Of a stretch of DNA of 64,000 bases, positions 54,996 to 63,871 are shown one piece after another. Both the position numbers and the translations under genes were made by a program. Position 1 is the first letter of the stretch; each line of letters begins with the position of its first letter. Origin of the DNA: AWTP1-13 sp963775835. Its GTDB lineage: Bacteria > Pseudomonadota > Alphaproteobacteria > Rhizobiales > Hyphomicrobiaceae. The stretch is from assembly GCA_963775835.1 (NCBI GenBank), contig CAVZKV010000006.1, positions 10,025 through 74,024 on the forward strand, written 5' to 3'. A model generated the notes under the pieces. That model made no database searches and was not told the DNA's origin. It saw only the letters and a program-made list of their open reading frames with translations.

Positions 54996-55613
54996 ATGAT
55001 CAAAGATCACCGGCACCTCATAGCCATTCTGCGGGGTATCACGCCAAAAGAGGCCGTTGCTGTATGCGAAGCCCTGGCTGGCGCCGGTATCTCCAGCATT
55101 GAGGTGCCGCTCAACTCGCCGCAGCCGATCGACTCAATCCACGCTGCGGCGAAAGCACTCGAGGGCAGGGCATCGGTGGGGGCTGGCACGGTCCTGAAGG
55201 AAGACGACGTCGACGCAGTCGCCGCGGCAGGCGGCACTTTCATCGTCTCACCTGACTGCAACGAGGCGGTCATCGCCCACACGCGCGCCCGCGGCTTACG
55301 ATCTTATCCGGGCGTATTCTCGCCGACTGAGGCGTTCCGGGCCATCAGAGCCGGTGCACACGGCTTGAAGTTTTTCCCTGCCGAGGTCCTGGGCGCGGCC
55401 GGGATCAAGGCCATGAAGGCCGTGCTACCTCCCGAGATCCCTCTCTATGCCGTCGGCGGTGCCAATCCTGACAGCTTCGCCGAGTTTCTTGCAGCGGGCT
55501 GCACCGGTTTCGGCATCGGAAGCTACTTATACAAGCCCGGAACGACAGTCGCCGAGATTGCGGCTCGTGCTAATGCGCTTGTCGCCGCTTACGATAGAGC
55601 AAGGACGCGATGA
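54996..55613 (+). CDS. dgoA: 2-dehydro-3-deoxy-6-phosphogalactonate aldolase
   Basis: The 205-residue class I aldolase cleaves 2-dehydro-3-deoxy-6-phosphogalactonate to pyruvate and glyceraldehyde 3-phosphate. It has the general-base glutamate E36 (SSIEVPLNSP) and the Schiff-base lysine K125 (GLKFFPAE). GCAGGAG lies before the ATG at 54996. It completes the kinase-aldolase pair; dgoD and the galactonate dehydrogenase step are not in the window. The CUT1 transporter at 45749-48823 could supply the sugar acid, but it is 5 kb away. Confidence 0.93.
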   Translation: MIKDHRHLIAILRGITPKEAVAVCEALAGAGISSIEVPLNSPQPIDSIHAAAKALEGRASVGAGTVLKEDDVDAVAAAGGTFIVSPDCNEAVIAHTRARGLRSYPGVFSPTEAFRAIRAGAHGLKFFPAEVLGAAGIKAMKAVLPPEIPLYAVGGANPDSFAEFLAAGCTGFGIGSYLYKPGTTVAEIAARANALVAAYDRARTR

Positions 55614-55716
55614 GATCCGCCACCGTACCGCCCGACTGCTCGTCCTAGATGCGGCACGTGAGGGGTGCAGCGCGCCGAGCGCGGCATGCCTGGCCCAGAG
55701 TTCGGGAGGAACGGAC

Positions 55717-58548
55717 GTGCGCAGCCTTCATATCCTCCATCGTGGTCTCCTGCTCCTGCTGCTTGCGGTAGGACAGGTCTCCGCACAACAGGCCGACGGT
55801 GCGAGCAAGGTCGTCGAGTTCGCCGGCCGCCTGCAGGATTGGCGACAATCCCAGGATCTCGACGAGAAGATAGCTGTGGGCGAGGAGCTCGTGGCGCGTG
55901 AGAGCGAACTCACTACTTGGCCGCTCTCGAAGTCGCGGGAGAGAGTGCGGGCCGAACTTCGGTTCGTCGTCGGCAGCGCCTACGCGATGCGTCCGCGCGG
56001 GGTGCGGGCTGACAACCTCGAGAGCGCCATCGGTCATCTCAAAGTCGCGTTGGGTATTTGGACCCGCGAGGCCGACACACAGGAATGGGCGAGGGCCCAC
56101 AACAACCTCGGCATCGCCCACTGGGCGCGCATTCGCGGTGAGCGCGCCGACAACCAGGAGGAGGCGATCGCACATTTCGAGGCGGCGTTGACGGTCTTCA
56201 CCCGCGATGCGGATGCACGCGAGTGGGCGCAACTGCAGAACAATCTCGGCATCGCCTACTGGAACAGGATCCGCGGCGAGCGTGACGACAACCTGGAGAA
56301 GGCGATCGCCCTATTCGAGGCCGCCCTGACGGTCTTCACGCCTGAAGTGAATCCCGCCCTATGGGGGCAAGTGCAGAACAACCTAGGTATCGCTTATCGC
56401 TCTCGCGTGCAGGGCGAGCGTGCCGAGAATCGCGAGAAGGCAATTCAGCACTTCGAGGCGGCGCTAACCGTGCTTGCGCGCGACACCTTTCCCTTCGAAT
56501 GGGCCTACACCCAGAACAACCTTTCCAATGCCTATCTAAATCGCATCCGCGGTGACCGCGCGGACAACCAAGAGAAGGCCATCGCCCATCTTGAGGCCGC
56601 GCTCACAGTTTTTACCCGCGAGAAGTATCCGCGTGAGTGGGCGACGGCCCAGCGGGGCACCGGCGACGTGCTCGCAGACCGTGTCCGGGGGGAACCGGGC
56701 GAGAACCGGGCCAGAGCCATTGCCGCCTACGAGGCCGCCCTCTCAGTATTCACGCGCGATACCTTCCCGCTCCAGCACATGGAGACGGCACGGGCACTGG
56801 CGCGTAATTACATGGAGGCGAAGGAGTGGCAGAAGGCGGGGCCAGTGCATGCGAGCGCACGCGAGGCATTCCTGCTGCTCTTCGGCCAGGGATTGGAGGA
56901 GGTCGAGACGCGCGCGCTGATCGCCGAGGCAGGGCCATTATTCTCAGAGGCAGCCCTTGCGGCCGTGCAGCGCGGGGAGGTCGAGGGCGCGCTCGAGCTT
57001 GCGAGCGAAGGCAGGGCTCGGCTGTTGGCCGTCGCTATGAAACTGCAGGCGCTCGATTTGCCCGCTGACGCGCGCCAGCGCCTCGATGAGCTGCGCATTG
57101 CCATTCGCGCCGAGCAGCAGGTCGTTGATGCCGCCCGCGGCGTCGAACGCGTCGCGGCGCTGGAGAAGCTCGCCCGCTCGCGGCAGGCGATGCTGGATCT
57201 AGTCAGAAGCGGCACATCGGGGGATGGCAAGGCGGTGACGGCGATTGAGCGGATACGCAAAGTGCTCGCCCAGGAGGGCGGCGCCGTCGCGATGCCCATC
57301 GTCACCGGACTTGGCGGGAAGCTCGTCGTGGTGACCGCGGCAGGGGACGGCACGCGCGCGAGCGTTGTCGATCTCCCGGACCTAACGCCCGAGCGACTTG
57401 CGGGGGTGCTCATTGGTACGGAGGCCGGCAAGCCCGCCGGCTGGATTGGTGCATACTTCATCAACTACCTGGACGGCGAGGAGCGGAGCAGGCGCTGGCC
57501 GGAGTGGACGGGCGCCATCACCGATCTCGGGCCGGAGCTGTGGCGCCTGTTTGCGGGCCGGTTGCATGCGGCCCTGGAAGAGCGGGGTCTGCGGCCCGGC
57601 ACGCGGGTGTTCTGGTTGCCGTCGGGCTGGCTCGGAATTCTACCCTTGGGGCTCGCGCAGGACCCCGCCAGCAAGCTGCGCTTTATCGACGACCACGAGA
57701 TCGTCTACATCCCGAGCCTGGAGGCGCTTGCGGCAGCCCACGACGCCGCCGGCAAGGCGGGCCCCGCAACGCTTGCGGCAATCGTCAACCCGACCGGCGA
57801 TCTGCCGGGCACGGAGAAAGAAGGCGAGATCGTCGCCTCGCACTTTGAGGCCGGAGCGCGCGTCGTCCTGCAGAGAGCGGCGGCGACGCCCGATGCCGTG
57901 CTTGGTGCCCTGAAGGGAAAGACCTATTGGCACTTTGCCTCGCATGGCGCCTTCTCATGGGAGGATGCGCGCAACTCTGCGCTCGTGATGCACGGCATGG
58001 CGCCGCTGACTGTCGGTCAGCTCCTGGAGACGGATGGACTTGGCCGGCCGCGGCTGGTGGTACTCTCGGCCTGCGAGACCGGGCTTTATGACATCCGTAG
58101 CAGCCCCGACGAGTTCGTCGGCCTGCCTGGCACCTTCATCGCCCTCGGGGCTGCTGGAGTGCTCGGCACCCTTTGGCCAGTCTCCGATGCGGCAACGGCG
58201 CTGTTGATCGCCAGGTTCTACGAGCTGCACCTGAGCGGGGGACTCTCTCCGCCCACGGCGCTGCGCCGTGCGCAAACGTGGCTGCGGGAGGCAAACAGCG
58301 AGGACCTCGCGTACTATGCGAGGATGGCATCGGCCCTCGGTCGGATCGAGCGCAGCCGGCTCACCGAGATCGAGAGGGACTTGAGTGCAGACGGGCTTCG
58401 CCGCTCGCGCAACAGCGCCCTGATCGAATGGGTCAAGCCGGATGCGACCAAGACAAAGGGCATAAAAGCGACCGCTGCCGACAAACCAATCGCGCGGCCC
58501 TACGCTCACCCCTATTTTTGGGCCGGGTTCATCTATACGGGATTTTAG
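55717..58548 (+). CDS. Exported TPR-CHAT domain protein (caspase-like peptidase fold)
   Basis: The 943-residue protein starts with a GTG behind GGGAGGA and a signal-type segment (LHRGLLLLLLAVGQVSAQQ). About residues 110-350 hold five or six near-identical tetratricopeptide units of about 48 residues (NNLGIAYWNRIRGERADNQE, EKAIAHFEAALTVF). The last 350 residues form a CHAT domain with the His-Cys pair of the separase/caspase fold: H743 in HFASHG and C786 in LSACETG. Such proteins are predicted proteases and can act in signalling or cell-death systems. Here it appears exported or membrane-attached. A longer frame upstream overlaps dgoA and is rejected. Confidence 0.88.
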   Translation: MRSLHILHRGLLLLLLAVGQVSAQQADGASKVVEFAGRLQDWRQSQDLDEKIAVGEELVARESELTTWPLSKSRERVRAELRFVVGSAYAMRPRGVRADNLESAIGHLKVALGIWTREADTQEWARAHNNLGIAHWARIRGERADNQEEAIAHFEAALTVFTRDADAREWAQLQNNLGIAYWNRIRGERDDNLEKAIALFEAALTVFTPEVNPALWGQVQNNLGIAYRSRVQGERAENREKAIQHFEAALTVLARDTFPFEWAYTQNNLSNAYLNRIRGDRADNQEKAIAHLEAALTVFTREKYPREWATAQRGTGDVLADRVRGEPGENRARAIAAYEAALSVFTRDTFPLQHMETARALARNYMEAKEWQKAGPVHASAREAFLLLFGQGLEEVETRALIAEAGPLFSEAALAAVQRGEVEGALELASEGRARLLAVAMKLQALDLPADARQRLDELRIAIRAEQQVVDAARGVERVAALEKLARSRQAMLDLVRSGTSGDGKAVTAIERIRKVLAQEGGAVAMPIVTGLGGKLVVVTAAGDGTRASVVDLPDLTPERLAGVLIGTEAGKPAGWIGAYFINYLDGEERSRRWPEWTGAITDLGPELWRLFAGRLHAALEERGLRPGTRVFWLPSGWLGILPLGLAQDPASKLRFIDDHEIVYIPSLEALAAAHDAAGKAGPATLAAIVNPTGDLPGTEKEGEIVASHFEAGARVVLQRAAATPDAVLGALKGKTYWHFASHGAFSWEDARNSALVMHGMAPLTVGQLLETDGLGRPRLVVLSACETGLYDIRSSPDEFVGLPGTFIALGAAGVLGTLWPVSDAATALLIARFYELHLSGGLSPPTALRRAQTWLREANSEDLAYYARMASALGRIERSRLTEIERDLSADGLRRSRNSALIEWVKPDATKTKGIKATAADKPIARPYAHPYFWAGFIYTGF

Positions 58549-58569
58549 CTTCTCGCCGGCGTCGTGTCG

Positions 58570-59081
58570 CCGATCCTCGCGGGCAAGCGGTTTCTGGTGC
58601 TGGAGGACTAACCGCCGGTTGCCTTGATACGGTCGCTCGAGCAAGGCGGGTTGGGCTCCGTCGGCAACACATTGGATGCGCTGCCCTCATGGAAAGCACT
58701 CGTTTGGACGCGGCGCTGCTGGATGCCAACCTGGGTGTACGATTTGTGGATGCCATTGCGGCCGCGTTGACCCGCCACCATGTGCCGTTCGCCTTTGTCA
58801 CCAGCTACGGTAGGGGAGGCTTACCCCAAGCGTTCGCCGTAGCAGCCATGCCGTCCAAGCCGTCTAGCCAGCAGCAACTGCTCGACGTGGCGGGCAAACT
58901 TGTGCAGAGGCCGGCAGATGACATCACGTTGAGGATTTGGCCATTCCTCTGCCCGATGGACAAGCTATCTACAGCCTGCTCAGACCGGGCGATTGCAACG
59001 ACGCGCAGCTTGGCGAATGTCTGGCGCGTCCCCGACGAATGCGACGATGAAGAATCCCAATCCGCTGACAGAGATGCTTGA
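58570..59081 (+). pseudogene. Decayed single-domain response regulator (REC)
   Basis: The first piece, AGKRFLVLED followed by a stop, is a receiver-domain start (usually VLEDEPL). A second frame then gives ESTRLDAALLDANLG (phospho-acceptor Asp region) and VPFAFVTSYGRGGLP and SSQQQLLDVAGKL, the end of the same domain. A stop and a frame change within 120 bases mark it as broken. It follows the CHAT gene directly. Confidence 0.6.
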
Positions 59082-59255
59082 GACCGGCCGCGCCGGGCTC
59101 GGACACTTCCGCCCTTGACCCCATTTCCAGGCCTGGGCGACGCGTCCAAATTGCAGCACAACAATTCGTCGGGCCCTCAGCGGGTCGAGTGGGCGTTCAT
59201 CTCCCTTCTCGGCTGCGCGGCACTCTTCGGCTATGGATCTCTTCGTTAAGGGTTG

Positions 59256-60092
59256 ATGGGAAACAAGATGCTGCACTTTCCCTTGAGCGAACTTATGTGG
59301 CTGGCACTGGCGGTCATCGCTGCAGGGTTGTTCACTGGCATTCTTGCAGGCTTATTTGGCGTAGGCGGGGGCGCTGTCATAGTGCCGGCGCTCTACGAGG
59401 TATTCCGAGTCCTGGACGTCCCCGCGGACGTTCGCATGCAGCTGTGCATTGGGTCGTCACTGGCCATCATCGTGCCTACGACGGTTCGCTCCTACTTTGC
59501 GCACCGCGCCATGGGGGTGGTCATTCCTCAGGTTGTGCGGTTGTGGACGCCGCCCGCTGTTCTTGGCGTTATCGTTGGGTCGCTGGTGTCGGCTTGGGCT
59601 CCGGGAGGCCTCTTCAAGATTGCGTTTGTGATTTTCGCGACGTTTGTCAGCGCGAAGATGTTAGTTGGGCGGAACTGGAGCCTTGGCGTCAGCTTGCCTG
59701 GGCGAGCCGCGCAGCGCGGTTTCGGGTTTCTGACAGGACTGGTTTCGTCGCTGGTTGGCGTAAGCGGTGGATCGATCTCGAATGCGGCGCTTACGCTCTA
59801 CGGAATACCCATGCACCAGGCCGTCGCGACTTCGGCGGGCATTGGCGTGCCTATCACCATCGTCGGAACCGTTGGCTATGTTTTGGCCGGATGGCGCTTT
59901 ATGCCGGTGCTGCCGCCGCTATCTCTTGGCTTCGTATCTTTGATCGGCTTGGTGCTCGTGGCGCCACTATCGACCATAGCTGCACCGCTTGGCGCCCAGA
60001 TGGCGCATCGACTGTCGAAGCGGCAACTGGAGATTGCCTTTGGCGTATTCTTGCTTCTCGCGTCGCTGCGCTTTATTGCCAGCCTACTGTAG
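59256..60092 (+). CDS. TauE/SafE family sulfite exporter-like permease
   Basis: The 278-residue inner-membrane protein has eight or nine hydrophobic segments and the TauE repeats GLFTGILAGLFGVGGGAVIV (N-terminal half) and LVSSLVGVSGGSISNAALTL (C-terminal half). The family exports small sulfonates, sulfite or related anions. The start at 59256 follows AAGGG; the TTG one codon upstream is less likely. No sulfonate genes are nearby, so the substrate is open. Confidence 0.92.
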   Translation: MGNKMLHFPLSELMWLALAVIAAGLFTGILAGLFGVGGGAVIVPALYEVFRVLDVPADVRMQLCIGSSLAIIVPTTVRSYFAHRAMGVVIPQVVRLWTPPAVLGVIVGSLVSAWAPGGLFKIAFVIFATFVSAKMLVGRNWSLGVSLPGRAAQRGFGFLTGLVSSLVGVSGGSISNAALTLYGIPMHQAVATSAGIGVPITIVGTVGYVLAGWRFMPVLPPLSLGFVSLIGLVLVAPLSTIAAPLGAQMAHRLSKRQLEIAFGVFLLLASLRFIASLL

Positions 60093-61027
60093 CAGCGGAT
60101 TCACCCGAACGGCCGGCAGCCGATGAGGGCTTTAGTGGCGGTGTCCTATCGCTTCAGCATGGAGCAAGCGAGCGCTCGGAAGCCTCCCGCAGCGGCAAAT
60201 AGAAAGGATCGAGACGAACGAGCGCATCGGAACGCTCGACGTCGGTCAGGACAAAACTCGCAGCCAAGCGTCACCTTTCGGAGGCTGTTCGACCGTAGTC
60301 GAGATGCAAGGGCGAGGGGCCGCAGACATCAATTCAGTTTGCTTACCGGTGCTGACCGAAGCGTTGCAAGAGTGTAGAAAGGAGGCTCGGAGAGGAAATT
60401 ATCTTTGTATTTCAATTGGTCATGGCAGCAGGATACGAACCTGCGGGCCCCTCTCTACCAACAGGGGGCTGGCGGACCGCTGAGCTTGGTAGGCTCCTCA
60501 TCGGTACCCCGATTTGTGGAGAGTTAACCAGCAATCTCGTGTCTGCCTCCACTGCAGCAGGCAGCGTTAATCCGTTATTAGGGTCACCGTTGAGTTGGCT
60601 GGCCGACGCCTGTCCGACGGGACAGAGCATTAGTTACGACACGGCTTTGCCTGCATTCTCGGGTTCATGGAATTGCGATCGACGCCCACGGTCGCGCCAG
60701 CTATGTCCTGAGATGACGGATGCCGGCGCCCCGCCAGAGATCACTCCGTCATGTTGGGGAATCCTCGACGTGTCTCCGTCTGACATCATGTGCGCGACAG
60801 CCCGCTTGGTGGTGAAACGAAAAGGCGAAGAGCGTCCCCCCGTCGTGGCCTGCGGTTTGTTGCCCTACCACAAACGCTTCGAGCTGGGCGATAGGCTTGC
60901 GGAGGCCCACAAGCCCGTAAACCTGGCGCATCGTCACTGCGCATCGTCACTGCGCGACGTTCTGCGTGCTGCGTGGTGCTGGGTGCGGACGGGCGCGGGA
61001 GAGCCGTTAGCAACAAGGACTGGACCG
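60093..61027. other. Region without a supported gene; tRNA-like sequence at 60416-60498
   Basis: No protein gene is supported. On the minus strand the stretch 60416-60445 reads like the T-arm and 3' end of a tRNA (GCAGGTTCGTATCCTGC followed by TGCCATGACCA), and further upstream are D-arm-like pieces. There is no matching 5' acceptor, and the conserved A58 is a T. A 13-bp direct duplication lies near 60930-60955. Confidence 0.35.
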
Positions 61028-61819
61028 ATGCAACGACGACGGGCGCTCGCTGCAATCTGTACGCTGGTGTTCGCGGGCGCCGCGCCGCCCGCTTTCGCCG
61101 ACCCGTCGGATGCCGCATTCGATGCGCTGCTCGTCCGGTACGTGGTGGCCAGCCCCGACGGGGTCAATCAAGTCGACTACAGGCGGTGGAAGGCTGCGCC
61201 CGGTGATGTCGCCAGCCTGGACGCCTACATACGCCAGCTTGCCGCGCGCATGCCGTCGAAACTGCCGCGCGATGACGCCTTCGCTTTCTGGTGCAATCTC
61301 TACAATGCCATAACCCTGAAAGTCGTTGTCGACCGCTATCCGGTGGCGTCGATCCGCGACATCAAGAGCGATGGCCTGTTCGACCCGAAGGCTTACACCG
61401 GCCCCTGGCGCACGAAGCGGATCGCGGTTGAAAACCAATCCTATTCTCTCGACGACATCGAGAATGAGGTCTTGCGCCCGGTATTCAAGGACCCTCGCGT
61501 GCATTATGCGGTCAGCTGCGCCTCGTACGGTTGCCCGAACCTGCGCAACAAGGCATGGACCGCGGCCACGCTCGGATCCGATCTCGATCGGGCGGCACGG
61601 GATTACGTCAATCATCCGCGCGGCGTCACGGTGCTCGCGGGCAACAAACTCAGGATCTCGAGCATCTACAAGTGGTTTGCGGATGATTTTGGCGGGACAG
61701 ATGCGGGCAAGATCGCCCACCTGCGCAGGTACGCGGAGCCGAAGCTCGCGGCCGTGCTCGCTGCCAATCCGGTCATTGGCGAGGATGGCTACGACTGGTC
61801 GCTCAACGACGTGAAGTAG
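61028..61819 (+). CDS. DUF547 family exported protein
   Basis: The 263-residue protein begins with a signal-type segment (RRRALAAICTLVFAGAAPPA, cleavage at AFA) and carries the DUF547 core: FWCNLYNAITLKVVVDRYP, then VHYAVSCASYGCPNLRN with cysteines typical of the family. The role is unknown, although the fold has a suggested link to thiol peptidases. The start at 61028 was chosen from the signal peptide; the longer upstream frame is rejected. It is not in a clear operon. Confidence 0.88.
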   Translation: MQRRRALAAICTLVFAGAAPPAFADPSDAAFDALLVRYVVASPDGVNQVDYRRWKAAPGDVASLDAYIRQLAARMPSKLPRDDAFAFWCNLYNAITLKVVVDRYPVASIRDIKSDGLFDPKAYTGPWRTKRIAVENQSYSLDDIENEVLRPVFKDPRVHYAVSCASYGCPNLRNKAWTAATLGSDLDRAARDYVNHPRGVTVLAGNKLRISSIYKWFADDFGGTDAGKIAHLRRYAEPKLAAVLAANPVIGEDGYDWSLNDVK

Positions 61820-62070
61820 TGTGGCAGATGGCGGTGAGCATTTCGTCCGTCCTGATAGGCCGATTAATATAAGCCATGATCGATCTGCTCCGCCCGCCTC
61901 ACGCCCAAGAAAGGCCACTGCTGCGTCTTTTGTTCCTATGGTTCGACGCCCTGTCCGCCGATACAGAAGGAGTGGCTCGCGCGCTCTGATCAGCGGCGGT
62001 CGTGATGTCCAGCTGGTGGACCTGCGGCGCGTCTGCGATTTGAGTGCGGCAAAATCAAAGGAGATGCCCA

Positions 62071-62562
62071 ATGATCAGGCTGTCAGGGTCTGTGTGCATC
62101 GATGCACCCGCCGAGTTGGTTTGGGCGCGCCTTGCCAAGCTCGAGGACATCGAGCTTTGGTCGCACCTTATCAAGCGCGCGACCTGTCCGGGCGAGCGAT
62201 CGCGCGGTGTGGGTGCCGAGCGGACATGCGAGCTGGCCGGCAACATCACCATCCTGGAGCGTTGGGTCGCCTGGGATGAGGGCCGCTCGTTTGCCTACGA
62301 GGGAACAGGCTTGCCGCTCGTCAAGCGCGCGCGCAACGTCTGGTCGGTGCACCCGGAGACCGAGTGGCAGTCTTTGCTGACCACGGACGCCGAAGTCTGG
62401 CTCAAAGGCGGCTACTTCGGGAGGCTGCTCGAGCCGGTCATGGCTGCCGTCTTTCGAAGAATGGCACCCAGCTCGCTTGCTGCGTTTAAATATCTGGTGG
62501 AGAACGGGCATCCCTACCAGGGCCGGCACTCGGACCTGCCGGCAGCCGCAGCAACATGCTAG
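62071..62562 (+). CDS. SRPBCC-fold (START-like) protein
   Basis: The 163-residue protein begins IRLSGSVCIDAPAELVWARL and continues with the antiparallel-sheet pattern of the SRPBCC superfamily (NITILERWVAWDEGRSFAYE). It should bind a small hydrophobic ligand, or act as a polyketide-cyclase-like or lipid-transfer protein. AAAGGAG lies directly before the ATG at 62071. It is monocistronic; no ligand can be inferred. Confidence 0.8.
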   Translation: MIRLSGSVCIDAPAELVWARLAKLEDIELWSHLIKRATCPGERSRGVGAERTCELAGNITILERWVAWDEGRSFAYEGTGLPLVKRARNVWSVHPETEWQSLLTTDAEVWLKGGYFGRLLEPVMAAVFRRMAPSSLAAFKYLVENGHPYQGRHSDLPAAAATC

Positions 62563-62640
62563 CGGTGGCGCATCACATCGCGTTCCGCCGATCTGCGCAT
62601 TCGCATCGTCCAGTCAGACCGGCACTTGCTTCAGCCGATG

Positions 62641-63066
62641 TCACGTCCGTTTCCGTCGTAATGCACCGGCCGGCGTGGGTTTCGCTATGCGTCCCGACTT
62701 CCTTGCCTTGGGCGGGAGTGACGCAGCGTAGCTGAGCCCTCGCTGCAGCCGGGGAGCGAGCGCTCCCCGGTCAGCAAGGGCCGACTTCGGCAGGACGATG
62801 TACTCGCGCATCGGCCGCCCGGTCATCGGCTCGAACAAACGCGCGCCCTGCTTGCGGATCACGGCAACGCGATCCGTTTCGGCGAGCCGAACGATGACAA
62901 TCTCCTGGTGCAGGCCGGTGAACAGATTTCCTCCAATGAACGCACACGGATACCCGAACATATTCCGGCGCTCGATGCGAGGATCGTCCGGGAGAGCGGC
63001 ATGGAACAGAACGATTAGGTCATCGGGAGATTTTCTCCACACCGGCGCGGCTCGCTTCTTCGCCAT
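62641..63066 (-). CDS. TfoX/Sxy N-terminal domain protein
   Basis: The 141-residue protein has a basic N-terminus (MAKKRAAPVWRKSPDD), then the TfoX_N-type core (RRNMFGYPCAFIGGNLFTGL, MTGRPMREYIVLPKSAL). In some gammaproteobacteria TfoX controls competence, but stand-alone N-domains in Alphaproteobacteria have no proven role. GAGGAG lies before the ATG at 63066. The C-terminus is lysine/arginine-rich and overlaps a perfect hairpin at 62749. Confidence 0.82.
   Translation of the reverse strand: MAKKRAAPVWRKSPDDLIVLFHAALPDDPRIERRNMFGYPCAFIGGNLFTGLHQEIVIVRLAETDRVAVIRKQGARLFEPMTGRPMREYIVLPKSALADRGALAPRLQRGLSYAASLPPKARKSGRIAKPTPAGALRRKRT
62749..62770. other. Perfect 10-bp hairpin inside the TfoX-like gene
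   Basis: CCGGGGAGCG and CGCTCCCCGG are separated by two bases. It lies within the 3' part of the TfoX-like coding region, so it is probably a coincidence of composition or an mRNA structure rather than a terminator. Confidence 0.5.
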
Positions 63067-63314
63067 GATCGATACTCCTCTGTTCGCTGATCGAGCGTGC
63101 TCCTGACGCATGTCGGCCGGGTCAATCGAGCCCGCCATCCCGTCGTACTTGGGCCTGAAGATTCGCAATCAGCTGTTCACGATCCCTGTCGAATATCCGC
63201 GAAAGCGACCGATGGGGAAAGAGTGGGTTGAGGGAGGTAGGGGTTCTAACCGCGATTTCGCGGGCTAATCCCGTCTTCGCTCGCCATTGTCTCCGGCACG
63301 CTGCAACGGTTCGA

Positions 63315-63595
63315 TCATTTGGGGAGGCTAGCCTTTCGCAGAGCATCTGCGTACTTTGCCACCTATTCCGGCGACCGGTGCGGCTCATTACATTTTCATT
63401 CTCGAAAAGGCTCTAAATGCGTAGCGCAGGGTCAAGCTCGAGCAACCACGCCGTCAGTCTCTTCGCTTCCTCGTCACCAGTAAGCGCACAGCTTGCGGCC
63501 GCAACACGCAATGTGACGGGGCAAAAATCATTCGCTACCGCAAGACCACTCGCTGGTCCCTGGTTGCCAATGTAAGGATCGTTATGAGATGACAA
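63315..63595 (-). pseudogene. C-terminal remnant of a TPR-containing adenylate cyclase-type protein
   Basis: On the minus strand the first piece reads VTLRVAAASCALTGDEEAKR and LTAWLLELDPALRI then a stop, a last-TPR ending. In another frame the stretch PHRSPE, a stop, then VAKYADALRKASLPK matches the usual tail of class III cyclase-TPR proteins (a YxDALRKAGLPE-type end). The rest of the gene is absent. Two breaks within 200 bases show decay. Confidence 0.45.
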
Positions 63596-63871
63596 CGTCG
63601 TTGTTCGCTCTTGCCGTACTCGTCGCGATGACGGGTGCGGCCCTGCCGCAGTTCCGCACGTTCTATGACAGCACCTCCGGCGGGGTCACGGGACGCGCGA
63701 CAACCGACAGCGGCGGCGCGACCACCTACTACGGTGCGGACGGAGGTCACTGGCCCCTCGGCTACCACCGGCAACACCACGACGATCCTTAGCGCTGGCG
63801 ATTACAATGTCGGCAAAATTGTCACGTCGCCCACCAGACCGTCAGGAGGAGCAAGATCATGGAAGCGTTAA
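63589..63871 (+). pseudogene. Small exported Gly/Thr-repeat protein, frameshifted
   Basis: The first frame (ATG 63589) has a signal-type segment (TTSLFALAVLVAMTGAALP) and then RTFYDSTSGGVTGRATTDSG with a TTYYGADG end, a repeat style (Y-D-x-x-G-x-V-T-G-x-A-T-T) known from exported proteins of Rhizobiales. One extra G near 63745 breaks it; the next frame continues VTGPSATTGNTTTIL, again in the repeat pattern, and ends at 63871. The role is unknown. Confidence 0.55.

Noticed and set aside
55447..55716. N-terminal extension of the TPR-CHAT protein overlapping dgoA
   Set aside because: The extension overlaps the aldolase coding region in another frame; the GTG at 55717 has a good ribosome site and opens a signal segment.
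60416..60498. Functional tRNA gene
   Set aside because: Only the T-arm and 3' end are recognisable; no acceptor pairing, no proper anticodon arm, and the conserved A58 is absent.
60416..61027. N-terminal extension of the DUF547 protein
   Set aside because: The residues are unstructured and the signal peptide begins at 61028.
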